Source: Lineus longissimus
Taxonomy: Eukaryota; Nemertea; Pilidiophora; Heteronemertea; Lineidae
NCBI RefSeq assembly: GCF_910592395.1
Contig: NC_088322.1
Span: forward strand, 3,876,175-3,940,174
Length of the DNA stretch: 64,000 bases
Direction: 5' to 3'
Each line of letters opens with the position of its first letter. Position 1 is the first letter of the stretch. This document shows, in pieces, positions 49,801-57,504 of the stretch. Position numbers and translations under genes: made by a program. The notes under the pieces are model-generated. The model saw nothing but the letters and a program-made list of their open reading frames with translations. It was not told the DNA's origin and ran no database searches.

Positions 49801-50119
49801 TATGGTGTCGTCATACGAATTGAGCGAAGCACTGGCATCAGAGGACACCACAATCGAGAAAGTTGCCAGTACCATATACAATAGATCGTTCTCGACCTAC
49901 GAACCTGAGTATATGGCTGACAACTACAAGGAAATGTTGTGTGTATTCTCCGGTGTGTACGATAACCTCAGGAGTGGCGACACAGTATACGAACAAGCAG
50001 CATTCGAAAATGACGTCTTTAAGCCTATCTACAATCAAATGTGTGCCCAACACAACGTGCAAGCGAAAATGCCTTGCGATGATGTCTACGAAGAGGAGGT
50101 CGAAGAACTCGTGTTTTAA
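43805..50119 (+). CDS. 2,104-residue protein, probable major capsid protein
   Basis: The longest intact frame. It starts Gly/Ala/Ser-rich (residues 15-45) and alternates globular segments with Lys/Ser/Asp/Ala-rich low-complexity inserts near 300-340, 800-860, 950-1060, 1140-1230 and 1460-1515. A zinc-knuckle-like CPMCKSG ... MCSCALFG is near 850. Codon choice is markedly C-ending compared with its neighbours, as in highly expressed genes. Its position between polymerase and terminase and its size suggest the HK97-fold major capsid protein of a malacoherpes-like virus. There is no residue-level motif I can cite, so the name rests on size, expression-like codon use and gene order. Another large tegument protein is the alternative. 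Confidence 0.55.
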   Translation: MDKHLIKQKVTKSAAGGGSTATGGDSAIGAGASSGSAGGGAGGGGNNNLINRYTEKSIHQMRTDLEDAHASEFTCMQFRGYAILYNGEVFKHITAMEREQFNAQLIGDIGLVDADLLNPGIPMMPTILKLKHNSQSQLSGATTELTLAQNGYIKQALILSGAKHLMQDVPPPTSEDSKIFDKTGITNDHLMKVADVSTEHKRQTHYYCSGTGNGVKNVNTGFSDFKDVGLLDQLWKKNFPMIEEEDRDKYVVALVLPEIMTTEYCRIYASNKYNEVEKIYHELLKKVAGEASGDGGAEPMNVDGGADETAVSTEKKKKKSKKSKGGASAKKSKTVESTPLYISTNSFTEKIKNGILEKNSADEFFPRKVDTDEDLVKTNSGEQLPFTTECVIAPCFSVDDPNLKPDDMIAIVEGESATRTVPKRYLQFVLDYFSHRKEEITPIPLHPKLYSFFNVMKYNSAPSMFYLAPSVDDIEASVNSDYYAHVVLPTKMEREQHIIDLYCLYKQVPQTSRVSLIDKKAMLLTKDALSSAIPVHSLRNGRGERDLYGNERYIQPNGKLYDPTVKIENESMDEKKKRIEVERNRAEFPERERDAINQNLRVMLDDIQQNGVLNPETNERIPFEDLTKEQREKIVLETKQMISKLSYGMDVRILFDQTSAIFAERAYLDISKGHLSYSSIANGGNFRNKRNMSNQPSVYDEIIKRGGLDEFGDIPIDKINDIFVEKKFALNNTKTYVTFNSFKMSSITDFLFNKVAKRNVATFRNVLDRLYLFASEDGKVDLFIQQTDNPSNTVSPATMTFEALISKLRNKDSGNKKKGKSTAAASGEEKEETGTTEEDMDCDQEDVTMESPCPMCKSGQPFYDMKEKKMCSCALFGLALNKSQGFTMRINNMINTLYSFIDTFNNSPNSRANVLEKHRKSYKMSQPIVCKIAKNTTNRFGNMSIIHENKDGFKWKSKKTKKADNNTTTTSTGADANKTSTDGSSEKVAQDQTATNTAGDVNGAAAAATESSGTTATTTSSTSSAQNPAKGVEKSEYERRIPFQRLTSEVYSNMYFFKEDCIQPVLDSNIKDNVKQAFFKYAKDADCNMSVQKCVLMAIITVCKNVFETDVMIKLIMDTILDSEESAFNLLETILERKEKALRKMKAKADKKNTKVSKAKKRMRRRRDDSSDDSDDSDDSEESEKPKKKKARKDNNAASDDDYESCSGGDEKKSAKKSETKMEVDGDEVNKKSETSLLSIGDKYSCIVGTLKYVIRIKSILRLKVNCGQEWSEDEKLVDKRIDDQCKHWIQDIFQQCFFSVNQELDPKADKLRFATEFMAVMKDVMREDLRLFQIGVVRQFVENLIHFTGDSFRDIATQLGMNIEELMIDVYDEKISLHSEKKEDKELKRRHVGFSCPLLVSSQILRSSMINENHTYIRHFCATDGIQNGLSLELNSYHDILKKENKGGPCQSMISTSNIPMRICEVVDHRDIEADEEELKKEAAAANAAAKGKSSSGSKKSKKKHVESEEEEEDDDEDDEAVGYVPKKSLTAAYRVANGRKLPELIMSRKDESSQKLSLSCGVLPFYVVGTNQLFETDWDALEQENAKMKELGIPSDQKSSSLYHVNKWSADYVSRKNGGTDGGASSATSGDGDDMTSLYMDMQRQKEMQSQMECMETDMDGAGRSSYTAAAAKMNRADKRMVNTWNTMTMGDSMYEPVRNLGDSFAEINNILLKQKGMRADRFSCKNFANPTELDKAAADVSRFFAQQKQTRGVYRHIEWLLGQLIFEMKQVYVCAMGLESETSGRFDYYLRRVVANPSYLDNAMRTELVLQAYLESDNSTAGQLHALFALIKQYDVANPVVKQDTVKAHVQEMKAALIDIFVLYIMNTNEVKTVHNRISQFRTCYALGLDKKMEMSDTSVMGQKCVGSNIAVANMTLKSYPGTGGYYNMLDVCQPPNNYEGYKAVQQITENKSFAGTPPANVIMVRPLTACYGSRGEGVRNTKWSCEENIYDTITSMVSSYELSEALASEDTTIEKVASTIYNRSFSTYEPEYMADNYKEMLCVFSGVYDNLRSGDTVYEQAAFENDVFKPIYNQMCAQHNVQAKMPCDDVYEEEVEELVF

Positions 50120-50658
50120 ACAAGGACAAAAACAGGATAAATATTAACTGTTAACTAACTTCCTGTTCAAAAATGTGTTTCTGAACAGGAAGTATTTGGA
50201 CTTGGAGATTTTTCGAAATATTTTCTGACTCTCATGTGAAATGACATTCACAGGCCTAACCCTAGGCAAAATGAATTGGGATATTGTAGTGTATTGTGAA
50301 ACAATGTATTATTGAAATTTTTATGAAAATCTACGATCACGTTAATTTTCTAGGCAGTTTTGTGTGTCTAAAAATGCAACTTTTCAATACATTTCTAACT
50401 TCCGGGTTCATGAATTTCATAAAAACGATAGGATTCACCACTTTCAGCCCTAACCCTAGGCAAAAAAGTTGATGATAATTCATTTTGTACCCTACTGCAT
50501 GTTATATTAAATTTTCAGCCAAATCTATGATCGAATAAAAATTCTGGAAAAACTTAGAAAATTTTCCAACAAATCCTGTATGTATAAAAGCTAACTTCCT
50601 GTTTCTGAACGAAAATTTGTATTTACATTTATTTCGAAATAAAAACGATTGTACATCA
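50120..50658. other. Convergent spacer with a duplicated segment
   Basis: Between convergent genes. It holds ETS-like words (ctaacttcctgttc, gaacaggaagtatttggacttgg, ctaacttccgggttc, ctaacttcctgtttctg) and a diverged direct duplication marked by cctaaccctaggcaaaa at about 50254 and 50450, each followed by AT-rich DNA with a cta(c/t)gatc word. No gene. Confidence 0.5.
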
Positions 50659-53142
50659 CTAATAATGATACATGAGTAGTTCTTGTTCGTCAGAAAAGTT
50701 TACTTTCTTGTTCTTGTTCTTCTTTCCCTTGATTTTGTTTTGAATCGTCGTTTTAAAGCTGTACGAGGACTTTGTCGTCTTTTGGTTGGATTTCTCCTTC
50801 TTCTCGCTGTGTATTGTGCGAAGTTTCTTAACCAGAGCCACCGGCAAACACGCTGGATTGTACGTGGCTAAAACCATCAACAGTGATATTGCAAATGCCG
50901 TACCAGCTGCAATTAGAGGCAAAGCGTTTATTATCTTGTTCATTTTGGGAATGATACTCAACACATCTTTAAGTGCCTTCATCCCACCTTTAGAATTATC
51001 GTAGGCCTTCAATTTCGAGAAATCGGCAGCGATATTGAAACTCTTCTGGATATCCTTGCCCCACGCCTTCATTTTCTTCTTCTGCAAAACTGCTGCTTTA
51101 GACATGTTAGTGGCAAAGGCATTTACCCTAGATACGATATCATCCAACGGCATGTCGTAGGCCAACTTATGAACCTGAATAGGCTCCATCAGATGCGAAA
51201 ATCCAGGCCATATGGTGTCGCCGTCCAACTTTGAATCCCCCGTTATCGCTTTCGTAGCAATTTTCATGTATTCCTTAATATTTGCAAACGTGTGGACAAG
51301 GAAAGCGTTGATGGGCGAATCAAAAGATGATGTGGTAACTTTATCATCCTGCACGTCTACGGTTGCGGGCAATATAAAATCCTTGGTCGAGAGGTCGCAG
51401 TTATTCGGTATGTTCATCAAAGTCATCGGCTGTGGGGGAATATCAACAGGCGATTTAGTCTGACCTGTCTTCGTCCTACATGTTTGCGTCCATATATCAC
51501 CCACCCTGGAACTTGCGTGAATAAGATACTGGTTACTGTATCCAATTTGTGTCGCACTTCCTCGCCACGGCAAGTGACTGTGCAGAAACGTGCATTTATC
51601 GTGTATAACTTTGACATTATTCCCCTTAAGCGCTGTTGCACAAGAATCTGCAACCACGGCCTCTGTTAAAGTAGGAATTACATGATGACACACACGCAGG
51701 GTACCGCTGTTGGCCGAATCGTATTGACACGATTGGAAATAATCGTGATCCATTTCTACATAGAACAGCGTATCTTTCGTGAACGCAACGTAATCGGGTA
51801 AGCCAACCACCTTAGTGCTTCCCACGTTCAACGGATCAAATTTCGTATCTTTGGGTATTTTCGTACTGGCTGAGGGCGTTTTTACACCTGTATTTACGGG
51901 TACTCGGAAGCTACTGATTTTATACACATCCATGAGACTGCTCTTCACATACAGGGGTATTGTAATACTGACAACGATCATATTTTTCGTTCTCGTATAA
52001 CTGACCAAATTTTTAGCCTGGTAATAGAAAGTGGGGTTCGTGTGAATTATTTTAATGTCCTGTGTAGACATGTCTTTCGTTCCTTTGATTTTATTATCGA
52101 CATAATCGATAATTTCTTGCATTTTCTTCACGGGAATCAACTCTGAAGACAAATACCCCTCCAACAATTTTACAATACCGCGGCCGTACTGATACACTTC
52201 CATCAATTGACGATTACAATTGACATTGTACGAAAACATCGTGGGATAAATAGTCGTGTACATTTTGTCCAACACCAATTCCAAGTATTCGATTTGCTTA
52301 TTTATCAACTGATTTGTAGCTGCATCTTGTTTTGCCAGTTGGATCAGTGCGTTATTGCTTTGCACCACTTCATTTCTTATATTCGTGCTACCTTTCTTCA
52401 AATTTTCCATACTATTTTCGTAGAAAACCTCTGTTGCCTGAACATTGTCTTCGTATGCCTGTATGCCCTTTTCTGTATTTTCGAACGCCTTATTCAATAC
52501 ACCGATTTGATCGCCGATTTTATTGATTTTGTCCATACCTGGTATACCGAACAGACCAGAACGAATTTTATCAATAAGATAACCACCGGGTGTATGTGAA
52601 ATAAACGTACCAATGTCACTAACAACGTGGTGTGCGTCGGGGAGAGATCTTTTCTTGGGATGTTTTTCAGGGTTCTCTTCCTGTTTTGCATCCAACTCTA
52701 CCAGAGGAATCATGTTTATCATGGGTTCGTAAAACTGACTGGTGGGATCTGGGAACCGATATGTGCATTTGATCACGTTAGAATCGATCATTCGGTTAAT
52801 CATGTCACACTTTGTATTTTTCAACGCTTGCGATGTGGCACAATTTTGTATAACAGGCATAGAGAACAATTCCAGAAATTTCCACGTGTCTGTAAAAAAA
52901 TCGGGCATGGGTATACCAAGAGTGTAGATAAATTCTGTCTCACTACCACCAAGAAGCACTTCGCCGACGTGATTAAACATGACACCGTAATTTTGTCGCA
53001 TAATTACGTTTCCAGAGTCGAGTTTATCTGGTTTCGCATGAGACACGCTGACACGAGAGAATGTAAGTGCCATCAGCAGACCAAACATAGTCACAAATGA
53101 CTTTAACATTTTCAGCTTTATTTTGGTGGTGTCAATGCGCAT
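50659..53142 (-). CDS. Class I fusion-type membrane glycoprotein (F/Env-like architecture)
   Basis: 827 residues from ATG 53142 (ATG 53109 also possible). Signal peptide, an ectodomain with Cys pairs, a furin-type KKRS at about 163, then a Gly-rich segment and a long helical, Asn/Gln/Glu-rich region (about 200-290) resembling heptad repeats. A membrane segment lies near 740-765 (LIAAGTAFAISLLMVLATY), followed by a long basic tail. This order matches baculovirus F and insect retroelement Env proteins more than herpesvirus gB. The match is architectural only. It diverges from the terminase gene by 71 bases, so both promoters lie in 53143-53213. Intact. Confidence 0.65.
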   Translation of the reverse strand: MRIDTTKIKLKMLKSFVTMFGLLMALTFSRVSVSHAKPDKLDSGNVIMRQNYGVMFNHVGEVLLGGSETEFIYTLGIPMPDFFTDTWKFLELFSMPVIQNCATSQALKNTKCDMINRMIDSNVIKCTYRFPDPTSQFYEPMINMIPLVELDAKQEENPEKHPKKRSLPDAHHVVSDIGTFISHTPGGYLIDKIRSGLFGIPGMDKINKIGDQIGVLNKAFENTEKGIQAYEDNVQATEVFYENSMENLKKGSTNIRNEVVQSNNALIQLAKQDAATNQLINKQIEYLELVLDKMYTTIYPTMFSYNVNCNRQLMEVYQYGRGIVKLLEGYLSSELIPVKKMQEIIDYVDNKIKGTKDMSTQDIKIIHTNPTFYYQAKNLVSYTRTKNMIVVSITIPLYVKSSLMDVYKISSFRVPVNTGVKTPSASTKIPKDTKFDPLNVGSTKVVGLPDYVAFTKDTLFYVEMDHDYFQSCQYDSANSGTLRVCHHVIPTLTEAVVADSCATALKGNNVKVIHDKCTFLHSHLPWRGSATQIGYSNQYLIHASSRVGDIWTQTCRTKTGQTKSPVDIPPQPMTLMNIPNNCDLSTKDFILPATVDVQDDKVTTSSFDSPINAFLVHTFANIKEYMKIATKAITGDSKLDGDTIWPGFSHLMEPIQVHKLAYDMPLDDIVSRVNAFATNMSKAAVLQKKKMKAWGKDIQKSFNIAADFSKLKAYDNSKGGMKALKDVLSIIPKMNKIINALPLIAAGTAFAISLLMVLATYNPACLPVALVKKLRTIHSEKKEKSNQKTTKSSYSFKTTIQNKIKGKKNKNKKVNFSDEQELLMYHY

Positions 53143-53213
53143 TTATTTTACCATTAGGATAGGACAAAAATGCTGAGTGGAAAATAACACATCCACAATA
53201 GAGCGATTTCATT

Positions 53214-54404
53214 ATGGAAACATCCTTTTTCCCGAAAGACAAAACCAAAGCTAACCCTAATTATGTTTTTTACCAGGGAGGATTGGGTTATGCCAGAAAT
53301 GGACCGTATGCAGCGGTGTATAACAATCTCTACCTCGGGCTGATAAAAGAAGACGACATTTTGCAAGATAAAAAGAGGCGCCTACTCCTGGGTTCGAATA
53401 TTGTGTCCGGAATTGAACGCCACAAACACTTGTCCGCTGGTGTACACAGAACGCATGCATATCCCAAATGGCGGAAAACGTTTCTTGACGAAATCGAAAA
53501 GAATGCAGACAAGATAGGTAGCATAACTTACACGAAATACAACTACACAAATCCTCGTGACGAAGTTGAACTACCAGCCTACATGAGATGGGCTACACGT
53601 TTCATATCGGACAAGTGGTCCAAAATGCTCATACTAAACAGCGGTATAGGTAACAATCGCCTCATCGAAGACGAGAGCGACCAAATGGACGACAACGAAG
53701 ACGAAGAGACTAGAAAATACGCAAAATACAAAACAGCGGTCAGAATGACGATACCCGGGAGTAAGGAAAGTAGCGACGCAATGTTCAATACCGCTCGTTT
53801 CCAACAGTTGATTAAACTCGAAAGTTTAGCACTAAGTTGCAAAAGATGTGGGATGTCTAAATACGCAGGAATCATCTATGCCAAGTTGAAAGAAAAGCTC
53901 AATATGCAGCATCTCACACGAACAGAATGTGCTGCATTGCACGATAGACTTCTCAAATGTCCTGTGTCTATACTTCTCGTACAGCAAAGATGTGGTAAAA
54001 CAGTCGCACACATTGGTGATGCGTGTAAAGCCATTGCCACATTCCCACTGGCCGGATATAAATATCTCTACTTAGCACACGATGGAAATTTGGCTCAAAA
54101 TGCATTCGATACCATCATGAAAGTTGTAGGACCAATGGTGAACGAATTTAACACACTCGAGAGACAAAATTTTCTCAAAAACAGACAGAAAACAACTACA
54201 GCGCAACGACAAAATAACAGAGGATCGAATTCGAATGAAAATGATGAATTTTATTACATACAAGCAAAAGTGTCGTACAAAATGAGTATACAAAAAGTGT
54301 CGGTGAAATTCTACAGATACAACGAAAATCAGAGACAAATGGAGCCGGATGACATGCCTTACGGTGAAAACTGGTTTAAATGTCGTATTCTACATCAACA
54401 TAAG
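53214..54404 (+). CDS. Terminase ATPase subunit, exon 1
   Basis: 397 codons from ATG 53214 to a consensus splice donor (cataag|gtaagc) at 54404/54405, phase 0. It carries the Walker-A-like LLVQQRCGKT (about 258-266) of the herpesvirus terminase motor, a CKRCGMSKYAG element before it, and an Asn/Gln-rich loop. Open reading continues into the intron for about 70 codons, but that part is AT-rich and contains the promoter-type repeat, so it is not coding. Exon 2 is at 61897 on the same strand. The terminase packs DNA into procapsids using ATP. This exon is undamaged. Confidence 0.82.
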
Positions 54405-54757
54405 GTAAGCGACTTTTATTTTATTTTAAAACATTTCACAAATTCACAATTTTCAGTCTCGAAAAATTTACAAGTCCAAACTTCCTGTTCAAAAATATAT
54501 TCTGAAAAGGAACTTAAAAATGCCAACTTCCTCATACTCAAAAGTTGTTATGGCCGAAAATCCACCCGGACTGTTGGTTTCTTGGTTCTTTGCGCGAGAA
54601 CAGATAAGTGTGCCAAAATAACTTGAAAGATTAAGGGACGCAATGTTTTGTATCAAAAAAATCTTTTGAGAAAAATTCCCGAAGATTTCGAACGAAAATT
54701 TTTAAGCCTTTTTTCAAAGGCCTAACTTCCTGAAAATGAGGCTAAATTTGATATAGA
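54405..54757 (+). other. 5' part of the terminase intron
   Basis: Begins with gtaagc. No gene: it includes ctcgaaaaatttacaagtccaaacttcctgttc (54459-54491), gccaacttcctc, ggcctaacttcctg and ttataacttcctg. Repeat R3 follows. The full intron would be 54405-61896, 7,492 bases, with an acceptor ttttttttgcttccag at 61881-61896. Confidence 0.6.
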
Positions 54758-56453
54758 TTTTATAACTTCCTGTTTTATATCAATAATTAACCTTATACAT
54801 GAGTCATAAATAATTAGTAATAATATTTGTTTGTATAAAATTAACATTTCATTAATTAAAAATAAATATATATAAAACAAAACGTAACTTCCTGTATTGA
54901 TGCCTCTATCCTAACTTCCTCGTAGGTGTGCGTGTTTTGCTAGGCATAAAGGCACGGACCATATTTGAAAAATTGGTCTTAAAAGTGGTATTTGAAACGG
55001 AAGTTAGGCCGATTTTTAGCGAAAAATGTATGGAAAATCACTAACTTCCGCTCCAAATTTATTTTTCAAGAGAGGATCCATTTGGTCGATTTGGATCCTC
55101 TCCAAGGAGGATACCGCGGTGACGTCACATCACGTGATCCCGACCCATATTAGTGATCGCTCTGGCCAATCAGATTCAGTCTACTGACAGCACCAGCACT
55201 GAACACATCTCCACGTCTCACTGTCTGGCGCGCTCCTGTACACAAAAACACCAATAGACATGAAATATTGCAATACCTTGTATGGATTCTTCCTGTGTAA
55301 AATAAAATTTACACAGCAGATTAACTTCCACGAATAAAAAAGACGTTTGGCGTGGCCAAAGTGCGGAAATAATGTCTCCGCTAAAATACACTACGAAATA
55401 CACCAGGCAATACACTACGCAATATACAGTAGAGATGCAGTTGAGTTTGTTATTGTTTTGACTTAGAAGCCCGCCCATATCATAATATATTCATGTATTC
55501 ATGAAGTATGAACTCATTTCTGTCCCATACAACTCTAAGAACAGTCAATTTCTCCTTAAATCATCACCGAAACCGCGATATCCGTAGGAAGATTTCGTTC
55601 TAGTGTCCGAAAATGCATGATCTTACAGGGGCGCTAACTCGACAAATAGAGGGGATCTATGGGGATCTATGCGAGTTTTAGGTATTACAGGTCTCGAACT
55701 TGTAAAATCTGTAAACATGCCTCCACATCCCATTATGATAATGAAGAGATTGCCCCATATCTGGGAGACTGTTTTGAAACCATCGCTAATTTTGGAAGAT
55801 CGGTGCCGGCTATTTGGTTTAAAAAACCCTATTTTTCCCCATCAAAACAGCACTTTTCATTATTCAAATGATAGCTTATTGTCTGAAGACTTATTTCATA
55901 GCAGAAAAGTACTAATAACTCTGACTTGATGCGAAAAATCTAACTTTTTTGATGACTTGATTTTCCCTTGGCCGTGGATCGAGTTTGTTTACAATATGCA
56001 GCGCCATCTTGGAAAAGCCGTGACGTCACCGCGGTATCCTCCTTGGATCCTCTCTTGAAAACAAGTGTGTACAGGAGGAAAACGCAAAATATAATTTTTG
56101 TGATAGTAAGAATGGTTGTAAAGGGGATTGATGGACGATTAAAGTTGTGATATTATTTTGGGGAAGATTAAAAAAAACCGAAACAAAAAAATCATAAATT
56201 AAAAAGGAAGTAGCAAAAAAACATATGATGAAAAGGAAGTTAGCTAACACATATTGCAAATAGGAAGTTGAAATGTGCTGCGAATCTAACTTCCTATATT
56301 ATATGTATTTTTTCAAGAGAGGATCCATATAGCCACATTGGGTCCCCCCTTGAAAAATTTTAAAAATAAGGAAGTTACAAAAACCCAATACATTTCTCAC
56401 AAAAAATTGCATTAACTTCCGGTTCGGTTACAAAATGTAGACGTGAAAATCAC
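54758..56453 (+). repeat. Repeat R3, copy three of three, split by a transposon
   Basis: Same orientation as R1. The first 120 bases are shared only with R2; from about 54884 all three match. A 943-bp element interrupts it in the first hairpin's right arm. The copy ends at about 56453, before the part of R1/R2 that contains the second 'cataaagg/cctttatg' end. It lies inside the terminase intron. Confidence 0.8.
55103..56045. mobile_element. 943-bp non-autonomous DNA transposon (MITE-like)
   Basis: Flanked by perfect 26-base terminal inverted repeats (55103-55128 and 56020-56045; outer bases CAAGGAGGATACC) and by a 9-base direct duplication GATCCTCTC (55094-55102 and 56046-56054) that is present once in R1 and R2, which therefore show the empty site. 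No transposase frame inside; GC and word content differ from the viral DNA. A 9-base duplication is typical of Mutator-like elements, though 8-10 bases occur in other groups. Probably of host origin. Confidence 0.88.
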
Positions 56454-56496
56454 ACACTTTTGACCAAATTTCTATACAAATACATACGAGGATTTA

Positions 56497-56563
56497 GGGG
56501 ATTCCCCAAAATTAACGGCAAGCACAAGGATGATTTTGAACAGACCATCCTTGTACTTGCCGT
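56497..56563. other. kB-like palindrome and 18-bp hairpin
   Basis: GGGGATTCCCC (56497-56507) is a palindrome identical to an ideal NF-kB/Rel site. Right after it, 56515-56532 and 56546-56563 form an 18-base stem around a 13-base loop (acggcaag-acaaggatg arms). The single mismatch is C-A in plus-strand RNA but G-U in minus-strand RNA, so the stem is fully paired in the minus transcript, downstream of the cyclin-like gene. Candidate 3'-end hairpin or microRNA precursor. Confidence 0.5.
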
Positions 56564-56612
56564 AAATTCAAAAATCAGTTTTAAACAGGAAGTTACAAAA
56601 TTCTATCGGTTT

Positions 56613-57485
56613 TTATTTCATCATAGCCTTTAGTCCTTCAAAATTATCAAACACATCGCTCACTTCATCATCTACAGCACTTTTAGGTGGTAAATTATCG
56701 GTTGCTATGTACAAGAAAGAACTTGCATCCATATCTAACAAAGTCATACACACGTAGAAACAAACCCAAGCGAAATAGCCAATGTGGAAAATGTTTGTTC
56801 GGCACTTTAGAAAGTTTGAAATTCGTACCGCTTTACCGTACAGTCTTTGTGCCATTTGTACAGAATATGTTTTGAAAAACACATTTTTCTCATAGTCCTT
56901 GAAAAAGATTGCATACAGCACGTCGCTCACAGTGGTGATCGTGGGTGTAATCAACAGGGGCATTACCTCTCTTTCTATTTTTCGCACGTTAACACTGTCG
57001 AATTCGAGTTTATATTTCTGTCGAAGATCATTAAACGACGGATATTTCGGTTCCTTTAACTTGCACGCATAAATCACAGCAGCCAGAGAAAAATGTCGCA
57101 ACGACTCTACAACAATGTCCACTTTGCATAGCATCCTATCGAAAACCTCCAACGCCAAAGACAGTGTGCTAGGATCACAGCGTAGTTGATTCGTGCAGAA
57201 TTTGTAGATCCAATTCATCTCATCAAATCTCGTATTCGCAGTAACACCATTCGTCTGAGTACGTCCTCCCCCAGGTATATTTACACGAAATCTATTCTCA
57301 TAGCAAAATTTGTCGTGTTCAGCAGCCACTTTCGCCATAAGTTGTGTGTATTCTTTCGTTGTTATTTTTGTTGGGTCGTTTCTCAGTGCCAACATGCCAT
57401 TTATCGGTAATTTCAACACAATTCTATCTCCACCTCCAACTCTTCCAACACCAAAATGTTCTTTTTCAAACACCAATGCCGCCAT
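56613..57485 (-). CDS. Cyclin-box protein (viral cyclin candidate)
   Basis: 290 residues from ATG 57485 (gccgccATGG-type context). Residues about 85-180 fit the cyclin N-terminal box: EMNWIYKFC, ALEVFDRMLC, then the helix HFSLAAVIYACKLKEPKYPS with a Lys (142) and Glu (145) where cyclins contact the kinase, and VRKIEREVMPLL. A second five-helix fold (about 185-260) follows. It could redirect a host cyclin-dependent kinase to promote DNA synthesis. It lies in the terminase intron on the opposite strand, next to the 57505 gene (19-base gap). Motif-level evidence only; intact. Confidence 0.6.
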   Translation of the reverse strand: MAALVFEKEHFGVGRVGGGDRIVLKLPINGMLALRNDPTKITTKEYTQLMAKVAAEHDKFCYENRFRVNIPGGGRTQTNGVTANTRFDEMNWIYKFCTNQLRCDPSTLSLALEVFDRMLCKVDIVVESLRHFSLAAVIYACKLKEPKYPSFNDLRQKYKLEFDSVNVRKIEREVMPLLITPTITTVSDVLYAIFFKDYEKNVFFKTYSVQMAQRLYGKAVRISNFLKCRTNIFHIGYFAWVCFYVCMTLLDMDASSFLYIATDNLPPKSAVDDEVSDVFDNFEGLKAMMK

Positions 57486-57504
57486 GTTTCACACTTCACT
57501 CCAC

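Noticed and set aside
50240-50280. Telomeric repeat array
   Set aside because: Fewer than two hexamers per copy; too short to be called telomeric.
54405-54626. Continuation of terminase exon 1 as coding to 54626
   Set aside because: The donor is consensus and in phase with the downstream acceptor, and the extension is AT-rich and contains the intergenic element.
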